Below are positions 8,769-23,110 of a stretch of DNA of 64,000 nucleotides, one piece after another (the stretch's first letter is position 1; each line of letters begins with the position of its first letter). The stretch lies in the NCBI RefSeq assembly GCF_900100275.1, contig NZ_FNET01000004.1:372001-436000 (forward strand), in the 5' to 3' direction. A program made the position numbers and the translations under genes. Under the pieces are notes generated by a model. The model saw only the letters and a list, made by a program, of their open reading frames with translations. It was not told the origin of the DNA and did not search any database. This DNA comes from Lentzea albidocapillata subsp. violacea. Lineage in GTDB: Bacteria > Actinomycetota > Actinomycetes > Mycobacteriales > Pseudonocardiaceae.

Positions 8769-9496
8769 CGCACACTCCGCACCGAGCAGCCGAGGCGCAA
8801 GGCCTCCGCCAGCACCTGATCGCTCTGCTCCGGCGCCACGACCACCCGCACCGACGACCCGCGCGCCTGCACCGACCGCACGCCTTCCAGCGCCTCCAGC
8901 GCATCGGGCGCCGCGACCCGGCTGAGCTCGATCGTCACGTGCCCGCCGGAGAGGTCCACGCGCGTCGCCGACGCGAGGTGTCCCTCGTGGTCGGACACCA
9001 GCGCCGTCCGCCCCTCCAGCAACGCCACCAGTTCGGCGGACGCCGAGGGGTCGAGCCCGGACCACGGCTCGTCGAGCACCAGCACGCCGGAAGCCGCCAA
9101 AGCCTGCGCCAGCGCGACCTTCTGCGTGTTGCCCTTGGACAGCTCGGACATCGGCGCGGTCAGCGAACCGGCGAATCCCAGTCGTTCCAGCACATCGCCG
9201 GCCTCAGCGCCGCGAACGCGCCCCATGTGCGCGAGGTAGGACGAAGCGGACATCTTGACGTCCGAAGGGAACCGCTCGGGCACGTAGCCGACCGAGGCAG
9301 GCCGCTCGACACGGCCGGACGTCGGCTTCAGGACCCCGGCGGCGATCTTGAGCAACGTCGACTTGCCGGTGCCGTTCGCGCCGGTCAGCACGGTCAGGCC
9401 GGAGACCTCCAGCGTGAGGTCGCGCAGCACCCAGGGCCCGCGGCCGTACCGCTTCGAAACACGATCCAGGAGCACCACGCCAAGATAACCACCCAT
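8765..9496 (-). CDS. ABC transporter ATP-binding protein
   Basis: A 243-residue ATPase. It has Walker A GANGTGKSTLL near residue 35, the signature LSKGNTQKVALAQAL, Walker B VLVLDEPWSGLDP and the H-loop SDHEGH. The LSKGN form of the signature is typical of drug/antibiotic export and ABC-2 subfamily ATPases. The ATG at 9496 gives the shortest sensible N-terminus; GTG codons a few residues later are alternatives. It is the first gene of an ATPase-permease-regulator unit, transcribed away from acnA. Confidence 0.87.
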   Translation of the reverse strand: MGGYLGVVLLDRVSKRYGRGPWVLRDLTLEVSGLTVLTGANGTGKSTLLKIAAGVLKPTSGRVERPASVGYVPERFPSDVKMSASSYLAHMGRVRGAEAGDVLERLGFAGSLTAPMSELSKGNTQKVALAQALAASGVLVLDEPWSGLDPSASAELVALLEGRTALVSDHEGHLASATRVDLSGGHVTIELSRVAAPDALEALEGVRSVQARGSSVRVVVAPEQSDQVLAEALRLGCSVRSVR

Positions 9497-9610
9497 GACG
9501 TCGCTTCCGCTCGCTTTGGCGTCCATCTGGCTCGGCGGGCCGCGACAGAGGTTCGCCGGACGGTCTCCCGGCGAGTACCGCACCGGGATCGTGACTTAGG
9601 GCAACCTGGG

Positions 9611-9640
9611 TTGAACCGGCTTACAGGACAAGCGTACTGT
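9611..9640 (+). promoter_or_regulatory. Predicted acnA promoter
   Basis: TTGAAC (9611-9616), 18-base spacer, TACTGT (9635-9640), about 90 bases before the aconitase start. A short inverted repeat CAACC-TG-GGTTG (9602-9613) overlaps the -35 element and could be an operator. Prediction from sequence only. Confidence 0.45.
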
Positions 9641-9731
9641 TTGGGGTCGAGGGGCAGGGGCCGACCCGGTGAGGAAGACTCTCCCCCATCCCGAACTGAC
9701 CACCGCGCTGTCACCAGTTATGGAGTTGCAC

Positions 9732-12548
<2,817 letters not shown>

Positions 12549-12560
12549 TCCCCGTCGTAC

Positions 12561-12598
12561 CGAAAGGGCCGTCCACCACCCGGTGGGCGGCCCTTTCG
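12561..12598 (+). terminator. acnA terminator
   Basis: A 17-bp stem with one G-U type mismatch: arms 12561-12577 (CGAAAGGGCCGTCCACC) and 12582-12598, loop ACCC. It starts 13 bases after the acnA stop. Confidence 0.85.
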
Positions 12599-12672
12599 CC
12601 GTCAATGCACCCGTAACGGTGAGCGTGCACCCCGCGATGCCAAGGCACCCTGATCACCGCGGGAGACCCCTC

Positions 12673-13098
12673 ATGAGCCTGACCGTGCTCGGCGACCTCA
12701 ACTGGTGGGCCGTCGTCGTCGCCACGATCGCGTACTTCGCGCTGAGCTTGGTCTGGTACGCGGACTACGCCTTCGGCAGGGCCTGGCAACGCGCGGCCGG
12801 CTGGGACCTGAGCCCGCCCGAGAAGATCGGAGTGGGCGTCTACGCCATCCCGCTGGTCACGTGCTTCGTCATCACCCTCGCCACCGCGATGATCGGCCAC
12901 GCCTCCCGCACCGACGACATCATGGAAGGCATCCTGCTGGGGCTCGTCGTCGGGCTCGGCATAGCGCTGCCGATCAGGCTCATGACCGGGGCCTACGACA
13001 TGACGAAGCCCGCCCCGGTCACCTTCGCGGCCATCGGGGCGGGCTATCACATCGTCGGACTCACGCTCGCGGGCGCGATCCTCGGTCTGTGGATCTAG
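12673..13098 (+). CDS. DUF1761 family membrane protein
   Basis: A 141-residue protein with four predicted membrane helices. The N-terminal NWWAVVVATIAYFALSLVWY and the central FVITLATAMIG blocks match the DUF1761 pattern. Start is the ATG at 12673, shortly after a GGGAG site. Function unknown. It is convergent with the STAND/TPR gene and their stop codons share the palindrome CTAG (13095-13098), so there is no spacer and no terminator between them. Confidence 0.8.
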   Translation: MSLTVLGDLNWWAVVVATIAYFALSLVWYADYAFGRAWQRAAGWDLSPPEKIGVGVYAIPLVTCFVITLATAMIGHASRTDDIMEGILLGLVVGLGIALPIRLMTGAYDMTKPAPVTFAAIGAGYHIVGLTLAGAILGLWI

Positions 13099-15128
13099 AG
13101 CGCGTTCAGCCGAGCCCTGACCTTGGCGGCGATGTCCAGCCGGAACTGCTCCTCGTACATGGCGACCGAACCTTGCCAGGCCGCGCGGGCCTCGTCGCTG
13201 TTGCCGAGCGCCGCGTGCGCCTGGCCGATCAGGTCGAGGGTGTTGGGCTCACTCCACGCGTCACCGCCGACGTGACGGTGCCAGGCCAGCGCCTGCTCGT
13301 GGTGCTCCAGTGCCTCCCGGTACCGGCCGGTGGCCTGAGCGAGCTGACCAAGACTGTTGTGCGCCACCGCTTCTCCGGCCCTGTTGCCGAGTTCGCGATG
13401 CATGGCGAGAGCGCGCAGTGCCATGGGCAGCGCCGCGTCGTGGTGGCCGGCCAGAACATGTAGCCAGCTCGTCATGCCGAGAGCGTCGGCCTCGCAAAGA
13501 CTGTCTCCCAACTCGGCGAACGACCGCACGGCTCGCTCACCGTGCTCCACCGCCTCGGCGAGACCGCCCTCGATCTCCAGCAACATGGCCAGTGCCATGC
13601 AGGCCTGTCCCTGTGCGAACAGGTCGTTCGCCAACTCCAGCGCACGCCGCAGCCGGGCCGTCGCAGCAGGGTAGTCGCCCGTCTGGGTATGTGCGTTCCC
13701 GAGCATTCTCAGGGCCTTGGCCTGCGCGTCCACGTCCCCCAGCCGTTCGGCGGCGGCAAGGCCGCGTTCCCACGACGTCACCTGGTCCCGCAGATGCCCA
13801 CGACGGTAGTGAAACGAGGTCAACAGGTGTGCGAGCTGCCCTACCCGCGAGTACCAGCCCAGAGCGAGGGCGGTTCGCTGCGTTTCCAGCAGGCATCGAT
13901 GTTCCGCGTCGAGCCATGACAGCGCTGCGACGTCATCAGGAGGACTCAGCGGCGCGCAACCGGGCTCGGGTTCGCCGAGCACCACCTGTCGCCGGTGCGA
14001 ATAGACGCGGTGGTCGGCGGCATGGGCGGTGTGCAGGTAGAAGTCGGTGAGGCGGCGCAGTCCCCGCTCGTGGTCCACTGCTTGTTCGGCGGCATAGCTG
14101 CGTACCAGGTCGTGCATCCGATAGCGGCGCGGCACGTGTTCGTGCACCAGATGCGCGTCTTCCAGCTCTCGCAACACTTCACGCACCTGCGGTGCGGGCA
14201 GACCGACAAGACTGACGGCGGCGTCGAAGCCGATGTCCAGGCCGGGTGCGTGGCCGAGCAAACCGAACAAGGTGGACGCACGGTCCGAGAGCAGTCTGCA
14301 GGACCAGGACAACACCGAACGCAGCCCGTCCAGCCGGTCCTCGCGGAGCTCCTCCGCGAGGACGGACAACGGGAAGTTCCCGTGCTGCCGCGCCCGTGCG
14401 GCCACCGTCGCCAGCGCCAGCGGCAACCCTCCGCACCAGCTCACCAACTCGTCCACCGCGTCGCCGTGGCGTCCGATCCGGTTCTCCCCGAGCCTGCCGG
14501 TCAGGACCGCACGGGAGTCCTCTTCGGACAGCACGTCCAGACCCACCGGCTCCGCACTGTGGTTCGCCACCAGTCCGCGCAGAAAACGACGGCTGGTCAC
14601 CAGCACGGTGCAGGACGGGCTGCCCGGCAGCAGTGGCTCGACCTGTGCCTCCTCGGCCGCGTTGTCGAGCACCACGAGCATGCGCCTGCCCGCCACCAGA
14701 CTGCGGTACAGGGCGGCCTGGGCAGGCAGGCTCACCGGGATCGCACCGGGTGCGACCCCGAGCGCGTCCAGGAACGACCGGACCGCCACCGCCGGCGGCA
14801 ACGGTCTGCCGCCGGGCGCGAAACCCTGCAGGTCGACGTGCAGCCTGCCGTCCGGGAACGCGTCCAGCCGCGAGTGCGCCCATCGCAGCGCGAGCCAGGT
14901 CTTGCCGACCCCGCCCGCACCGCCGATCACCGCCGCGCCGCCCAGCACCCGGTCCAGCAGCGCCAGTTCGGCGGTCCTGCCGACGAAGTGGCGCGGTGCG
15001 GCGGGGAGCTGCTTGGGCACCGGCCGCGACTGTCCGGGCAGATGCACCGACCCGATGGACCCCGCCTGCACGACGGCGCCGATCTTCGCCGCCGTGACCT
15101 CGTTGCGCGTCTCGTCCATCGCCACCAC
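13095..15128 (-). CDS. NB-ARC ATPase with TPR repeats, no DNA-binding domain
   Basis: A 677-residue STAND protein. It starts with a short actinobacterial linker motif (VVQAGSIGSVHLPG). The NB-ARC ATPase follows, with Walker A GGAGGVGKT at residues 69-77, Walker B MLVVLDN and the GLPLAL motif. The second half is TPR repeats such as GDYPAATARLRRALEL and GRYREALEHHEQALAWHR. It is AfsR-like but lacks both the winged helix and the BTAD, so it must act through a partner or as a signal-sensing switch. Known STAND proteins oligomerise upon ligand and ATP binding. An ATG at 15119 is an alternative start. Partner and ligand are unknown. Confidence 0.82.
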   Translation of the reverse strand: MVAMDETRNEVTAAKIGAVVQAGSIGSVHLPGQSRPVPKQLPAAPRHFVGRTAELALLDRVLGGAAVIGGAGGVGKTWLALRWAHSRLDAFPDGRLHVDLQGFAPGGRPLPPAVAVRSFLDALGVAPGAIPVSLPAQAALYRSLVAGRRMLVVLDNAAEEAQVEPLLPGSPSCTVLVTSRRFLRGLVANHSAEPVGLDVLSEEDSRAVLTGRLGENRIGRHGDAVDELVSWCGGLPLALATVAARARQHGNFPLSVLAEELREDRLDGLRSVLSWSCRLLSDRASTLFGLLGHAPGLDIGFDAAVSLVGLPAPQVREVLRELEDAHLVHEHVPRRYRMHDLVRSYAAEQAVDHERGLRRLTDFYLHTAHAADHRVYSHRRQVVLGEPEPGCAPLSPPDDVAALSWLDAEHRCLLETQRTALALGWYSRVGQLAHLLTSFHYRRGHLRDQVTSWERGLAAAERLGDVDAQAKALRMLGNAHTQTGDYPAATARLRRALELANDLFAQGQACMALAMLLEIEGGLAEAVEHGERAVRSFAELGDSLCEADALGMTSWLHVLAGHHDAALPMALRALAMHRELGNRAGEAVAHNSLGQLAQATGRYREALEHHEQALAWHRHVGGDAWSEPNTLDLIGQAHAALGNSDEARAAWQGSVAMYEEQFRLDIAAKVRARLNAL

Positions 15129-15170
15129 CCCACCACTGAGGGTAGCGGCTCGTTCGGCTTCTTACGAACG

Positions 15171-15607
15171 CTAGGCGCGTGCCGCCTTGTGCAGCTCACG
15201 CAACGCGCGCACGGACGAAACGGCGTAATCACGGTCCACGGCCTGCACGGCCATCACCGAGATGTACTCGTCGTCCGGCAGCTCCAGCCGGGCCCACGCG
15301 GCACCGTCCGGGAAGCTGACCGACAGCACGTCGTTCCAGTCGTAGTGATGTGACGTCACGACGTTGCGCACGTCGACACCCGACGCATCGGCCGTGACGC
15401 GCGGACGGGTCAGCAGCAGCACACCGCCCGCGAGCAGGAAGCCCAGCAGGATCATGGCGATCTGGTCGGAGGTCCGGAAGATCACGCCGGTCGGTGTGTT
15501 GCCCAGCAGCAGCCCCACCACCGTGAACACCACGACCAGACCGACCGCGCACGCCCACGCGACGCGGCGGATCTTCTTGGGACGCAGGACGAGCGTTTCC
15601 GCCGTCA

Positions 15608-15608
<1 letters not shown>
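15171..15608 (-). CDS. PH-domain-like membrane protein at the end of the rib operon
   Basis: A 145-residue protein. Two membrane helices (VAWACAVGLVVVFTVVGLLLG and ILLGFLLAGGVLLL) precede a C-terminal bacterial PH-like domain containing ADASGVDVRN and ELPDDEYISVMAVQAVDRDYAV. The ATG at 15608 overlaps the ribH stop by one base (TGATG); an ATG at 15611 is equivalent. A PH-domain protein of this type commonly ends the rib operon in actinobacteria. Its role in flavin metabolism, if any, is not established. Confidence 0.82.
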
Positions 15609-17360
<1,752 letters not shown>

Positions 17361-17364
<4 letters not shown>

Positions 17365-17981
17365 TGGGCCTCCTCGCCCGCGATGGCCCGCAGGTGCGGG
17401 ATCGCCAGTCGTTCGACGTACTTCGCCAGCACGTCGACCTCCAGGTTCACCGGGTCGCCCGGAATGCGGTGCCCGAGCGTGGTGAGTTCGAGGGTCGTCG
17501 GGATCAGGCTCACGGTGAACTGGTCCTCGGAGACGGTCACGACCGTCAGCGAGACCCCGTCGACCGTGATGGAGCCCTTCTCCACGACGTAACGGGAAAG
17601 GCTCGGCGGGAGTCCGATGTGGACGATCTCCCAGTGCTCCGCCTTCTCCCGCGCGAGAATCGTGCCCGTGCCGTCGACGTGGCCCTGCACGATGTGGCCA
17701 CCGAGGCGCTGGCCGACCGCGGCCGCGCGCTCCAGGTTGACCCGGTCGCCCGCGGCGACCTTCGCGAGGCTGCTGCGCCTGAGGGTCTCGCGCATCACGT
17801 CCGCGGTGAAGCTGTCGTTCTCGACTTCCACGACGGTGAGGCAGACGCCGTTCACCGCGATGGAGTCGCCGTGCTTCGCGTCGCTGGTCACGATCGGCCC
17901 GGCGATGCGGATCCGTGCCGCGTCGGGCAGGTCCTCAATCGCCTCGACGTGGCCGAGTTCCTCGACGATCCCGGTGAACAC
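17361..17981 (-). CDS. ribE: Riboflavin synthase alpha chain
   Basis: A 206-residue enzyme catalysing dismutation of two lumazines to riboflavin. It has the two duplicated beta-barrel halves, each with a [13 protein letters not shown] / [13 protein letters not shown] motif; the protein begins [10 protein letters not shown] as in the family. Start is the GTG at 17981, preceded by an AGGAGGAGC ribosome binding site in the eight bases after the ribD stop. It is the third rib gene, after ribD. Confidence 0.95.
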
Positions 17982-17989
17982 CGCTCCTC

Positions 17990-18991
17990 CTAAGTGCGCG
18001 GAACCGCGCTGATCCGCAAGTCCGGTCCGCTCATGGTGACGTCTTCCACGGTCAGCCTCACAGCGTCCGTGATGGTTGACACGCCCGCGTCCAGCACCGC
18101 CGCGGGACCGGCCCCGAGCAGCGCCGGCGCGATGTAGGCGAGGACCCGGTCGATCCGGCCGGCGCGCCAGAACGCACCGGCGAGCGTCGGGCCGCCCTCC
18201 AGCACCACGTCGACCACGCCCCGCTCGGCGAGCACCGCCAGGACGGCGTCCGGATCGTGCGTGCGCAGGTGCAGTGCGGTGTGCTGGAGCTTCGCTCCCT
18301 CCGGCAGGTCGCTCGTGCCCACCACCACCGGCAACGGCTGGTGGGGCAACGGCATTCCAGCGGCGTCCCTGGCCGTCAGCGCGGGGTCGTCCAGCCTCAC
18401 CGTGTTCATGCCGACGACGATCGCGTCGAGCTTGGCACGCATGTCGTGGACCTCCTTGCGGGAGGTCTCCGAGCTGATCCACCGACTGGTGCCGTCCTGG
18501 GCCGCGATCCTGCCGTCGAGCGAGGCCGCGTATTTCCACGTGACGTGCGGACGGCCCGTGCGCGCGTAGTGCAGCCACGCCCTGAGGGGGCCTCGGCTGA
18601 CTTCCTGCTCCAGCAGTCCGCTCTCGACCGTGACGCCGGCTTTTCTCAGGACCTCGACACCACCCGCGGCCTTCGGGTTCGGGTCGCTGGTGGCGTGGAT
18701 GACGTGCTTGATGCCGGCTTCGATGAGCGTCTCGGTACACGGCGGCGTACGGCCGTAGTGCGAACACGGTTCGAGGGTGACGACCGCGGTGCCACCACGG
18801 GCCTTCGAGCCTGCTTCCTTGAGCGCCATCACCTCGGCGTGCGGCCCGCCGACCGGCTGCGTGCCACCGAACCCGACCGCGTTACCGCCCTCGTCGAGGA
18901 TGACGCAGCCGACCGGCGGGTTGGGGCTGGTGGTGCCCCGGACCCGCTCGCTCTCCGCGATGGCGATCGTCATCGCGTCCTCGGGGGTCAT
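17990..18991 (-). CDS. ribD: Bifunctional pyrimidine deaminase/reductase
   Basis: A 333-residue fusion for the second and third steps of riboflavin synthesis. The N-terminal deaminase has the zinc motif PHAEVMAL and the [11 protein letters not shown] cysteine pair. The C-terminal reductase has [11 protein letters not shown], a NADPH site and [13 protein letters not shown]. The ATG at 18991 overlaps the rpe stop by four bases; the longer open frame is a shadow of rpe. Confidence 0.95.
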   Translation of the reverse strand: MTPEDAMTIAIAESERVRGTTSPNPPVGCVILDEGGNAVGFGGTQPVGGPHAEVMALKEAGSKARGGTAVVTLEPCSHYGRTPPCTETLIEAGIKHVIHATSDPNPKAAGGVEVLRKAGVTVESGLLEQEVSRGPLRAWLHYARTGRPHVTWKYAASLDGRIAAQDGTSRWISSETSRKEVHDMRAKLDAIVVGMNTVRLDDPALTARDAAGMPLPHQPLPVVVGTSDLPEGAKLQHTALHLRTHDPDAVLAVLAERGVVDVVLEGGPTLAGAFWRAGRIDRVLAYIAPALLGAGPAAVLDAGVSTITDAVRLTVEDVTMSGPDLRISAVPRT

Positions 18992-19653
18992 CTCGCACCG
19001 GCTGCCTGGGCACGCAGGGCCTCGACTGCCTTGCCGGGGTCCGCGGCGTCGTACACGGCGGAACCCGCGACGAAGCAGTCCACGCCGGCCTGGGCGGCCT
19101 GTTCGATCGTGTCGGCGTTGATGCCGCCGTCGATCTCCACCAGCAGCTTGAGGTGCCCGGTGTCGACGAGGTGACGGGCCTGGCGGACCTTGTCCAGCAC
19201 GTCGGCCATGAAGCTCTGCCCGCCGAAGCCCGGCTCGACCGACATGACCAGCAGCGTGTCGTAGTGCTTGAGCAACTCGACGTACGGCTCCAGCGGGGTG
19301 CCGGGCTTGATGCTCAGACCGGCCTTGCTGCCCGCCGCCTTCAGGTTCCTGGCCAGCGCGACCGGGTCGTTCGCCGCTTCGACGTGCACGGTCACGTTGT
19401 ACGCGCCCGCCTCCGCGTAGCCGATGGCCCAGCGATCCGGGTCCTCGATCATCAGGTGGCAGTCGATCGGGATGTCGGTGACCTGGAGCAGCGACTTCAC
19501 CACGGGCAGGCCGAGCGTCAGGTTGGGCACGAAGTGGTTGTCCATGACGTCGACGTGGATCCAGTCCGACGTGGGCACCGCGGCTAGCTCGTCGGCGAGG
19601 CGCGCGAAGTCGGCGGACAGGATGCTGGGGGCGATCATCGGCGTGTGGACCAC
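18988..19653 (-). CDS. rpe: Ribulose-phosphate 3-epimerase
   Basis: About 221 residues. It interconverts ribulose 5-phosphate and xylulose 5-phosphate, supplying ribulose 5-phosphate to RibBA. Conserved blocks: [54 protein letters not shown] use the GTG at 19653, 11 bases after the preceding stop; an ATG at 19638 would remove five residues. It sits directly before ribD in the operon, as in mycobacteria. Confidence 0.94.
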   Translation of the reverse strand: MVHTPMIAPSILSADFARLADELAAVPTSDWIHVDVMDNHFVPNLTLGLPVVKSLLQVTDIPIDCHLMIEDPDRWAIGYAEAGAYNVTVHVEAANDPVALARNLKAAGSKAGLSIKPGTPLEPYVELLKHYDTLLVMSVEPGFGGQSFMADVLDKVRQARHLVDTGHLKLLVEIDGGINADTIEQAAQAGVDCFVAGSAVYDAADPGKAVEALRAQAAGAR

Positions 19654-19664
19654 AAGGGTGAAGT

Positions 19665-20162
19665 CTAGGTGTCCAGCAGGTCGAGCAGCCTGCCGGGAGC
19701 CACGTCTGAGACCACGACGACACCCGCACCGGTGAGCGTCGTGACGTGCGTCTCCCACATGGGGTGGCGGCGCTTGTCCGCGTTGGCCTGCGGCATGACG
19801 ACGACCTTGCAGTTCTCGACGCCGATGGCCTCGTTCAGCGCGGTCAGCGCCTGGTTGTCGCCGATGCCCAGGGCCAGCTTGGCCACGGAGTTCGCGCTGG
19901 CCGGAGCGAAGACGAACGCGTCCGGCGTCGGATAGGGCTTGGGCTGGCTCGGCATCCTCGGCTCCCAGCGGATCGGGAGGTCCGTCAGCGCCTGCAGCCT
20001 GTCCAGTTCACCGGCCTCCTCGAACCACGGGACGACCGTCGGCGTGAACGTGATGGCCAACCGCCACCCCAGTCGCACGGCCGGCTCGGCGAGTTCGGTG
20101 CGGAACCAGCCCTCGACACCGCCGCAGCCGCTTGCGACCAGTCCGAGCAGCCCACGTGTCAT
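19665..20162 (-). CDS. Flavoprotein-family protein (EpiD/Dfp-like fold)
   Basis: A 165-residue protein of the flavoprotein fold (PF02441), the family of FMN-binding decarboxylases and prenyltransferases such as EpiD, Dfp and UbiX. The N-terminal [12 protein letters not shown] and the [23 protein letters not shown] block, with the PASANS phosphate-binding motif, are diagnostic. A late [17 protein letters not shown] segment corresponds to the PAMNxxMW region of the family. It overlaps the P-loop kinase gene by four bases and sits just before rpe-ribD, so an FMN link to the rib operon is plausible. Substrate unknown. Confidence 0.8.
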   Translation of the reverse strand: MTRGLLGLVASGCGGVEGWFRTELAEPAVRLGWRLAITFTPTVVPWFEEAGELDRLQALTDLPIRWEPRMPSQPKPYPTPDAFVFAPASANSVAKLALGIGDNQALTALNEAIGVENCKVVVMPQANADKRRHPMWETHVTTLTGAGVVVVSDVAPGRLLDLLDT

Positions 20163-20635
20163 GTGGACGATCTTAGGTCGGGCGCTTGCGCCAGTGCGGC
20201 GAGCTGGTCCAGCGCGGCGTTCAGCGGCTGCCTGGTGTCGATCTCGACGGTGGCCGGCTCGCGCGGCAGCGGCTCGATCTCCCGCGTGTGATCCGGCTCC
20301 GCTCTTCCTCGGTCTTGCCGAACGGACTGCCCGTTCTGCTCGCGACGCGTTCCAGGACGGTGCCGATCGGTGCGCTGAGCAGGACGATCTCGTCGAACCT
20401 GGCGTAGAACGCCGCCTGGTTCGCGACTGTGCCCCCCGGTGAACAGCGGCCGGCCGGACCGCTCGTGCCCGGCGATCAGCTCATCGATCCGGTCCTCACG
20501 CCACAGCGGTTCGCCGGTGCGGTCGATCCAGTCGCCATGGTCGGTGTCGACGGTGCGATATCCGTTCTGCGCCACCAGGTTCAGCAGGGCCGACTTCCCC
20601 GTGCCGGACCTGCCGGTCACCAGGACCACCACCAC
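20159..20635 (-). pseudogene. P-loop kinase-like gene with two compensating frameshifts
   Basis: The N-terminus (VTGRSGTGKSALL, then a YRTVDTDHGDWID block) is a shikimate/adenylate-kinase-like P-loop protein. After LFTGG the annotated frame turns into nonsense. Dropping one base in the run of six C at about 20432-20437 gives a fluent continuation in another frame (TVANQAAFYARFDEIVLL, then SAPIGTVLERVASRTGSPFG and KTEEERSRITR). The original frame becomes sensible again at EIEPLPREPATVEIDTR near 20285. So the gene carries a +1 and a -1 shift about 145 bases apart. Either these are sequencing errors in an intact 158-residue kinase-like protein, or the gene is recently broken. It overlaps the flavoprotein gene by four bases. 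Confidence 0.7.
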
Positions 20636-20711
20636 CCCACACGCCCGCTCGTCACCCGGACAGGTGAACTCCGGACCCGTTGTACGGCCTGCGGGCGACG
20701 AGGCACGAAAA

Positions 20712-20740
20712 CTTGTCGGACCCCGTCGCTAACGTCGTTC
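20712..20740. repeat. Short repeated motif CTTGTCGGACC
   Basis: The 11 bases at 20712-20722 are identical to 6699-6709, and the following bases (CTAACGTCG versus GTACGTTG) are also similar. It lies in the 113-base gap between rsmB and the P-loop kinase gene. Likely a remnant of the same dispersed element. Confidence 0.35.
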
Positions 20741-20748
20741 CCGAGCGC

Positions 20749-22185
20749 TCAAACCGGGCGTCGCAGCACCAAGCAGAACATCGCGTCGGTGCCGTGCAGA
20801 TGAGGCCAGAGCTGAACGTGCGGTCCTTCCCCGAGGTCCGGAACTCCCGGGAAGAACTCCCGCGTGTCCAGCACTTCGGCCCCCGTCCGCGCCGCGACGT
20901 CCGTCACCACCCCTACTGTCTCGGAGAGATGAGGTGAACACACGACATAAGCCACCACGCCGCCAGGGCGCACCAGTCGCAGCGCCTCGGTCAGCAGCTC
21001 GCGTTGCAGCTTCGTGAGCGTGCCGACGTCGGCGGGCTGGCGCCTCCACCGCGCCTCCGGGCGCCTGCGCAGGGCACCGAGACCGGTGCAGGGCGCGTCG
21101 ACCAGCACGCGGTCGAACGCCCCTTCGACGAAGTCGGTCTCGAGGCCGTCGGCCACGTGCACGGTCACCGGCAGGCCTGAGGTGAGCTTGCGCACGAGCT
21201 CGGCGCGGTGGGGTGCCTTCTCGACGGCGATCAGCTCGCCGCCTTCGAGGCCGACCAGTGCGGCCAGCAGGGCGGCCTTGCCGCCGGGGCCCGCGCAAAG
21301 ATCGAGCCAGCGGTCGTCCGTACCTTCGATCGGCGCGCGCGTCAGGGCGAGTGCGCAGAGCTGGCTGCCCTCGTCCTGGACGTGGGCGAGGCGCTCCCGG
21401 ACGGGCTCGAGATCGCCCGGGTCGCCCGCCCCGGCCTCCAGGTGCACACCGTAGGGCGAGTACGGCGCCACATCACCGCCGGTGATGGCGGCGAGCTCGT
21501 CGGCGCTTACCTCGCCTGGGCGGGCCACCAGGTGCACGGCCGGGCGCGCGTCGTCGGCCTCGAGGGCCCGCTTCAGCGGTTCCTCGCGGCTGCCGAGGGC
21601 CTCCGCGAACGCCTGCGCGATCCAGCGCGGGTGGGCGTGGGTGAAGGCCAGGTTGCCGACCGGGTCGGTTTCCGGGTCGGGGGCGAGCTCGTCGACCCAC
21701 GCCGCCTCGTCCTGCGCCGCGACCCGGCGCAGAACGGCGTTGACGAAGCCCGCGATCCCGGAGCCCCGCTCGGCCCGGACGAGGTCGACGGTCGAGGCGA
21801 CCGCCGCGTGTGACGGAATGCGGGTGCGCAGCAGCTGATACGCACCGAGCCGCAACGCGTCGAGCGCCGAACCGTCCACTTCGGACAACGGCCGGTCGGA
21901 GCACGACTCGATGACGGCATCGAGCAGGCCCTGCGCTCGCGACGTGCCGTAGGTGAGTTCGGTGGCAAGCGCCGCGTCACGGCCGGTGATACGGCGTTCG
22001 CGCAGCAGCTGCGGCAGCACGAGGTTGGCGTACGCGTCGCGCTGGCGCACTGCGCGCAGCGTCTCCAGTGCGGCGAGGCGGGCCGGGTCCTCCACGGGCG
22101 GCCGGGCGGGCCCGGTGCGCCGGCGTGGAGGGTGGGGGCTGCTCGGGCGGGAAGGCTTCGAGGCGCCTCGCGAGTGGTTGGTCAT
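20749..22185 (-). CDS. rsmB: 16S rRNA m5C967 methyltransferase
   Basis: A 478-residue RsmB/Fmu-type enzyme. The N-terminal 160 residues are a NusB-like RNA-binding domain ([23 protein letters not shown]). The C-terminal part is the NOL1/NOP2/Sun methyltransferase with [16 protein letters not shown] for SAM, the catalytic motif VDAPCTGLG and the second cysteine in [10 protein letters not shown]. The Pro/Arg/Ser-rich N-terminal tail is an actinobacterial addition. Its ATG overlaps the fmt stop by four bases. Confidence 0.94.
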   Translation of the reverse strand: MTNHSRGASKPSRPSSPHPPRRRTGPARPPVEDPARLAALETLRAVRQRDAYANLVLPQLLRERRITGRDAALATELTYGTSRAQGLLDAVIESCSDRPLSEVDGSALDALRLGAYQLLRTRIPSHAAVASTVDLVRAERGSGIAGFVNAVLRRVAAQDEAAWVDELAPDPETDPVGNLAFTHAHPRWIAQAFAEALGSREEPLKRALEADDARPAVHLVARPGEVSADELAAITGGDVAPYSPYGVHLEAGAGDPGDLEPVRERLAHVQDEGSQLCALALTRAPIEGTDDRWLDLCAGPGGKAALLAALVGLEGGELIAVEKAPHRAELVRKLTSGLPVTVHVADGLETDFVEGAFDRVLVDAPCTGLGALRRRPEARWRRQPADVGTLTKLQRELLTEALRLVRPGGVVAYVVCSPHLSETVGVVTDVAARTGAEVLDTREFFPGVPDLGEGPHVQLWPHLHGTDAMFCLVLRRPV

Positions 22186-23108
22186 GCGATGCGCTCCCCT
22201 GTTTCGATCCGCACGCCGCGTGCCCAGTCGGTGGCGGCCATGCGCTTCTTGCCCTGTGCCTGGACCTCACCGAGGGCCACGGCGGTGGTCGCGGTGCCCA
22301 CGAGCACGCGCTTGCGCTCGACGAGCACCTCGCCCGGTGGCAGCGACACGTCGGCCACCGGCGTCACCGGGCCGAGCTTGAGCCGTTCACCGCGGAACTC
22401 GGCCCACGCGCCGGGCTCCGGCGTCACGGCGCGCGCCAGGCGGTCCACGGCGACGGCGGGCGTGGTGAAGTCGAGGCGTGCGTCCTCGACGGCGATCTTC
22501 GCGGCGTAGGTGACGCCGTCGGCGGGCTGGTCTACGGCGACCAGCGTGCCGTCCTCGATGCCGTCCACAGTGGACAGCAGGAGGTCGGCTCCCGAGACGG
22601 ACAGCCGGGTCAGCAGGTCGCCGGAGGTGTCGCGGTCGCGCACCTTCTCGGTGACCACGCCGAACACCGGGCCCGCGTCGAGTTCCTTCACGATGCGGAA
22701 CGTCGAGGCGCCCGTGATGTCGTCGCCGTTGCGCACGGAGGCCTGCACCGGCGCGGCGCCGCGCCACGCGGGCAGCACGGAGAAGTGGAGGTTGACCCAG
22801 CCGAACCTCGGCACGTCGAGCGTGCGCTGCGGAAGCAGGTTGCCGTAGGCGACGACCGGGCAGAGGTCGGGTTCCAGCGCGCGCAGGCGGTCGAGGAACT
22901 CGGGATCTCCCGCCTTGGCCGGCGTGAGGACCTCGATGCCGTGCTCGTCGGCGAGCGCGCCCACCGGGGAGCGCTCGAGCCTGCGGCCACGGCCGGAGGG
23001 TGCGTCGGGACGGGTGACCACGGCGACGACGTCGTGGCGGGAGGAGTCGATGAGGGCGCGCAGCGAGGGCAGTGCGACCTCGGGCGTACCGGCGAACACG
23101 AGTCGCAT
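22182..23108 (-). CDS. fmt: Methionyl-tRNA formyltransferase
   Basis: A 308-residue enzyme that formylates initiator Met-tRNA. It begins [12 protein letters not shown]. The catalytic region contains [18 protein letters not shown], with the conserved Asn, His and the later Asp in KELDAGPVF. The C-terminal anticodon/acceptor-binding domain follows. The ATG at 23108 lies two bases after the def stop; def-fmt pairing is common because deformylase acts on the same initiator Met. Confidence 0.95.
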   Translation of the reverse strand: MRLVFAGTPEVALPSLRALIDSSRHDVVAVVTRPDAPSGRGRRLERSPVGALADEHGIEVLTPAKAGDPEFLDRLRALEPDLCPVVAYGNLLPQRTLDVPRFGWVNLHFSVLPAWRGAAPVQASVRNGDDITGASTFRIVKELDAGPVFGVVTEKVRDRDTSGDLLTRLSVSGADLLLSTVDGIEDGTLVAVDQPADGVTYAAKIAVEDARLDFTTPAVAVDRLARAVTPEPGAWAEFRGERLKLGPVTPVADVSLPPGEVLVERKRVLVGTATTAVALGEVQAQGKKRMAATDWARGVRIETGERIA

Positions 23109-23110
23109 GG

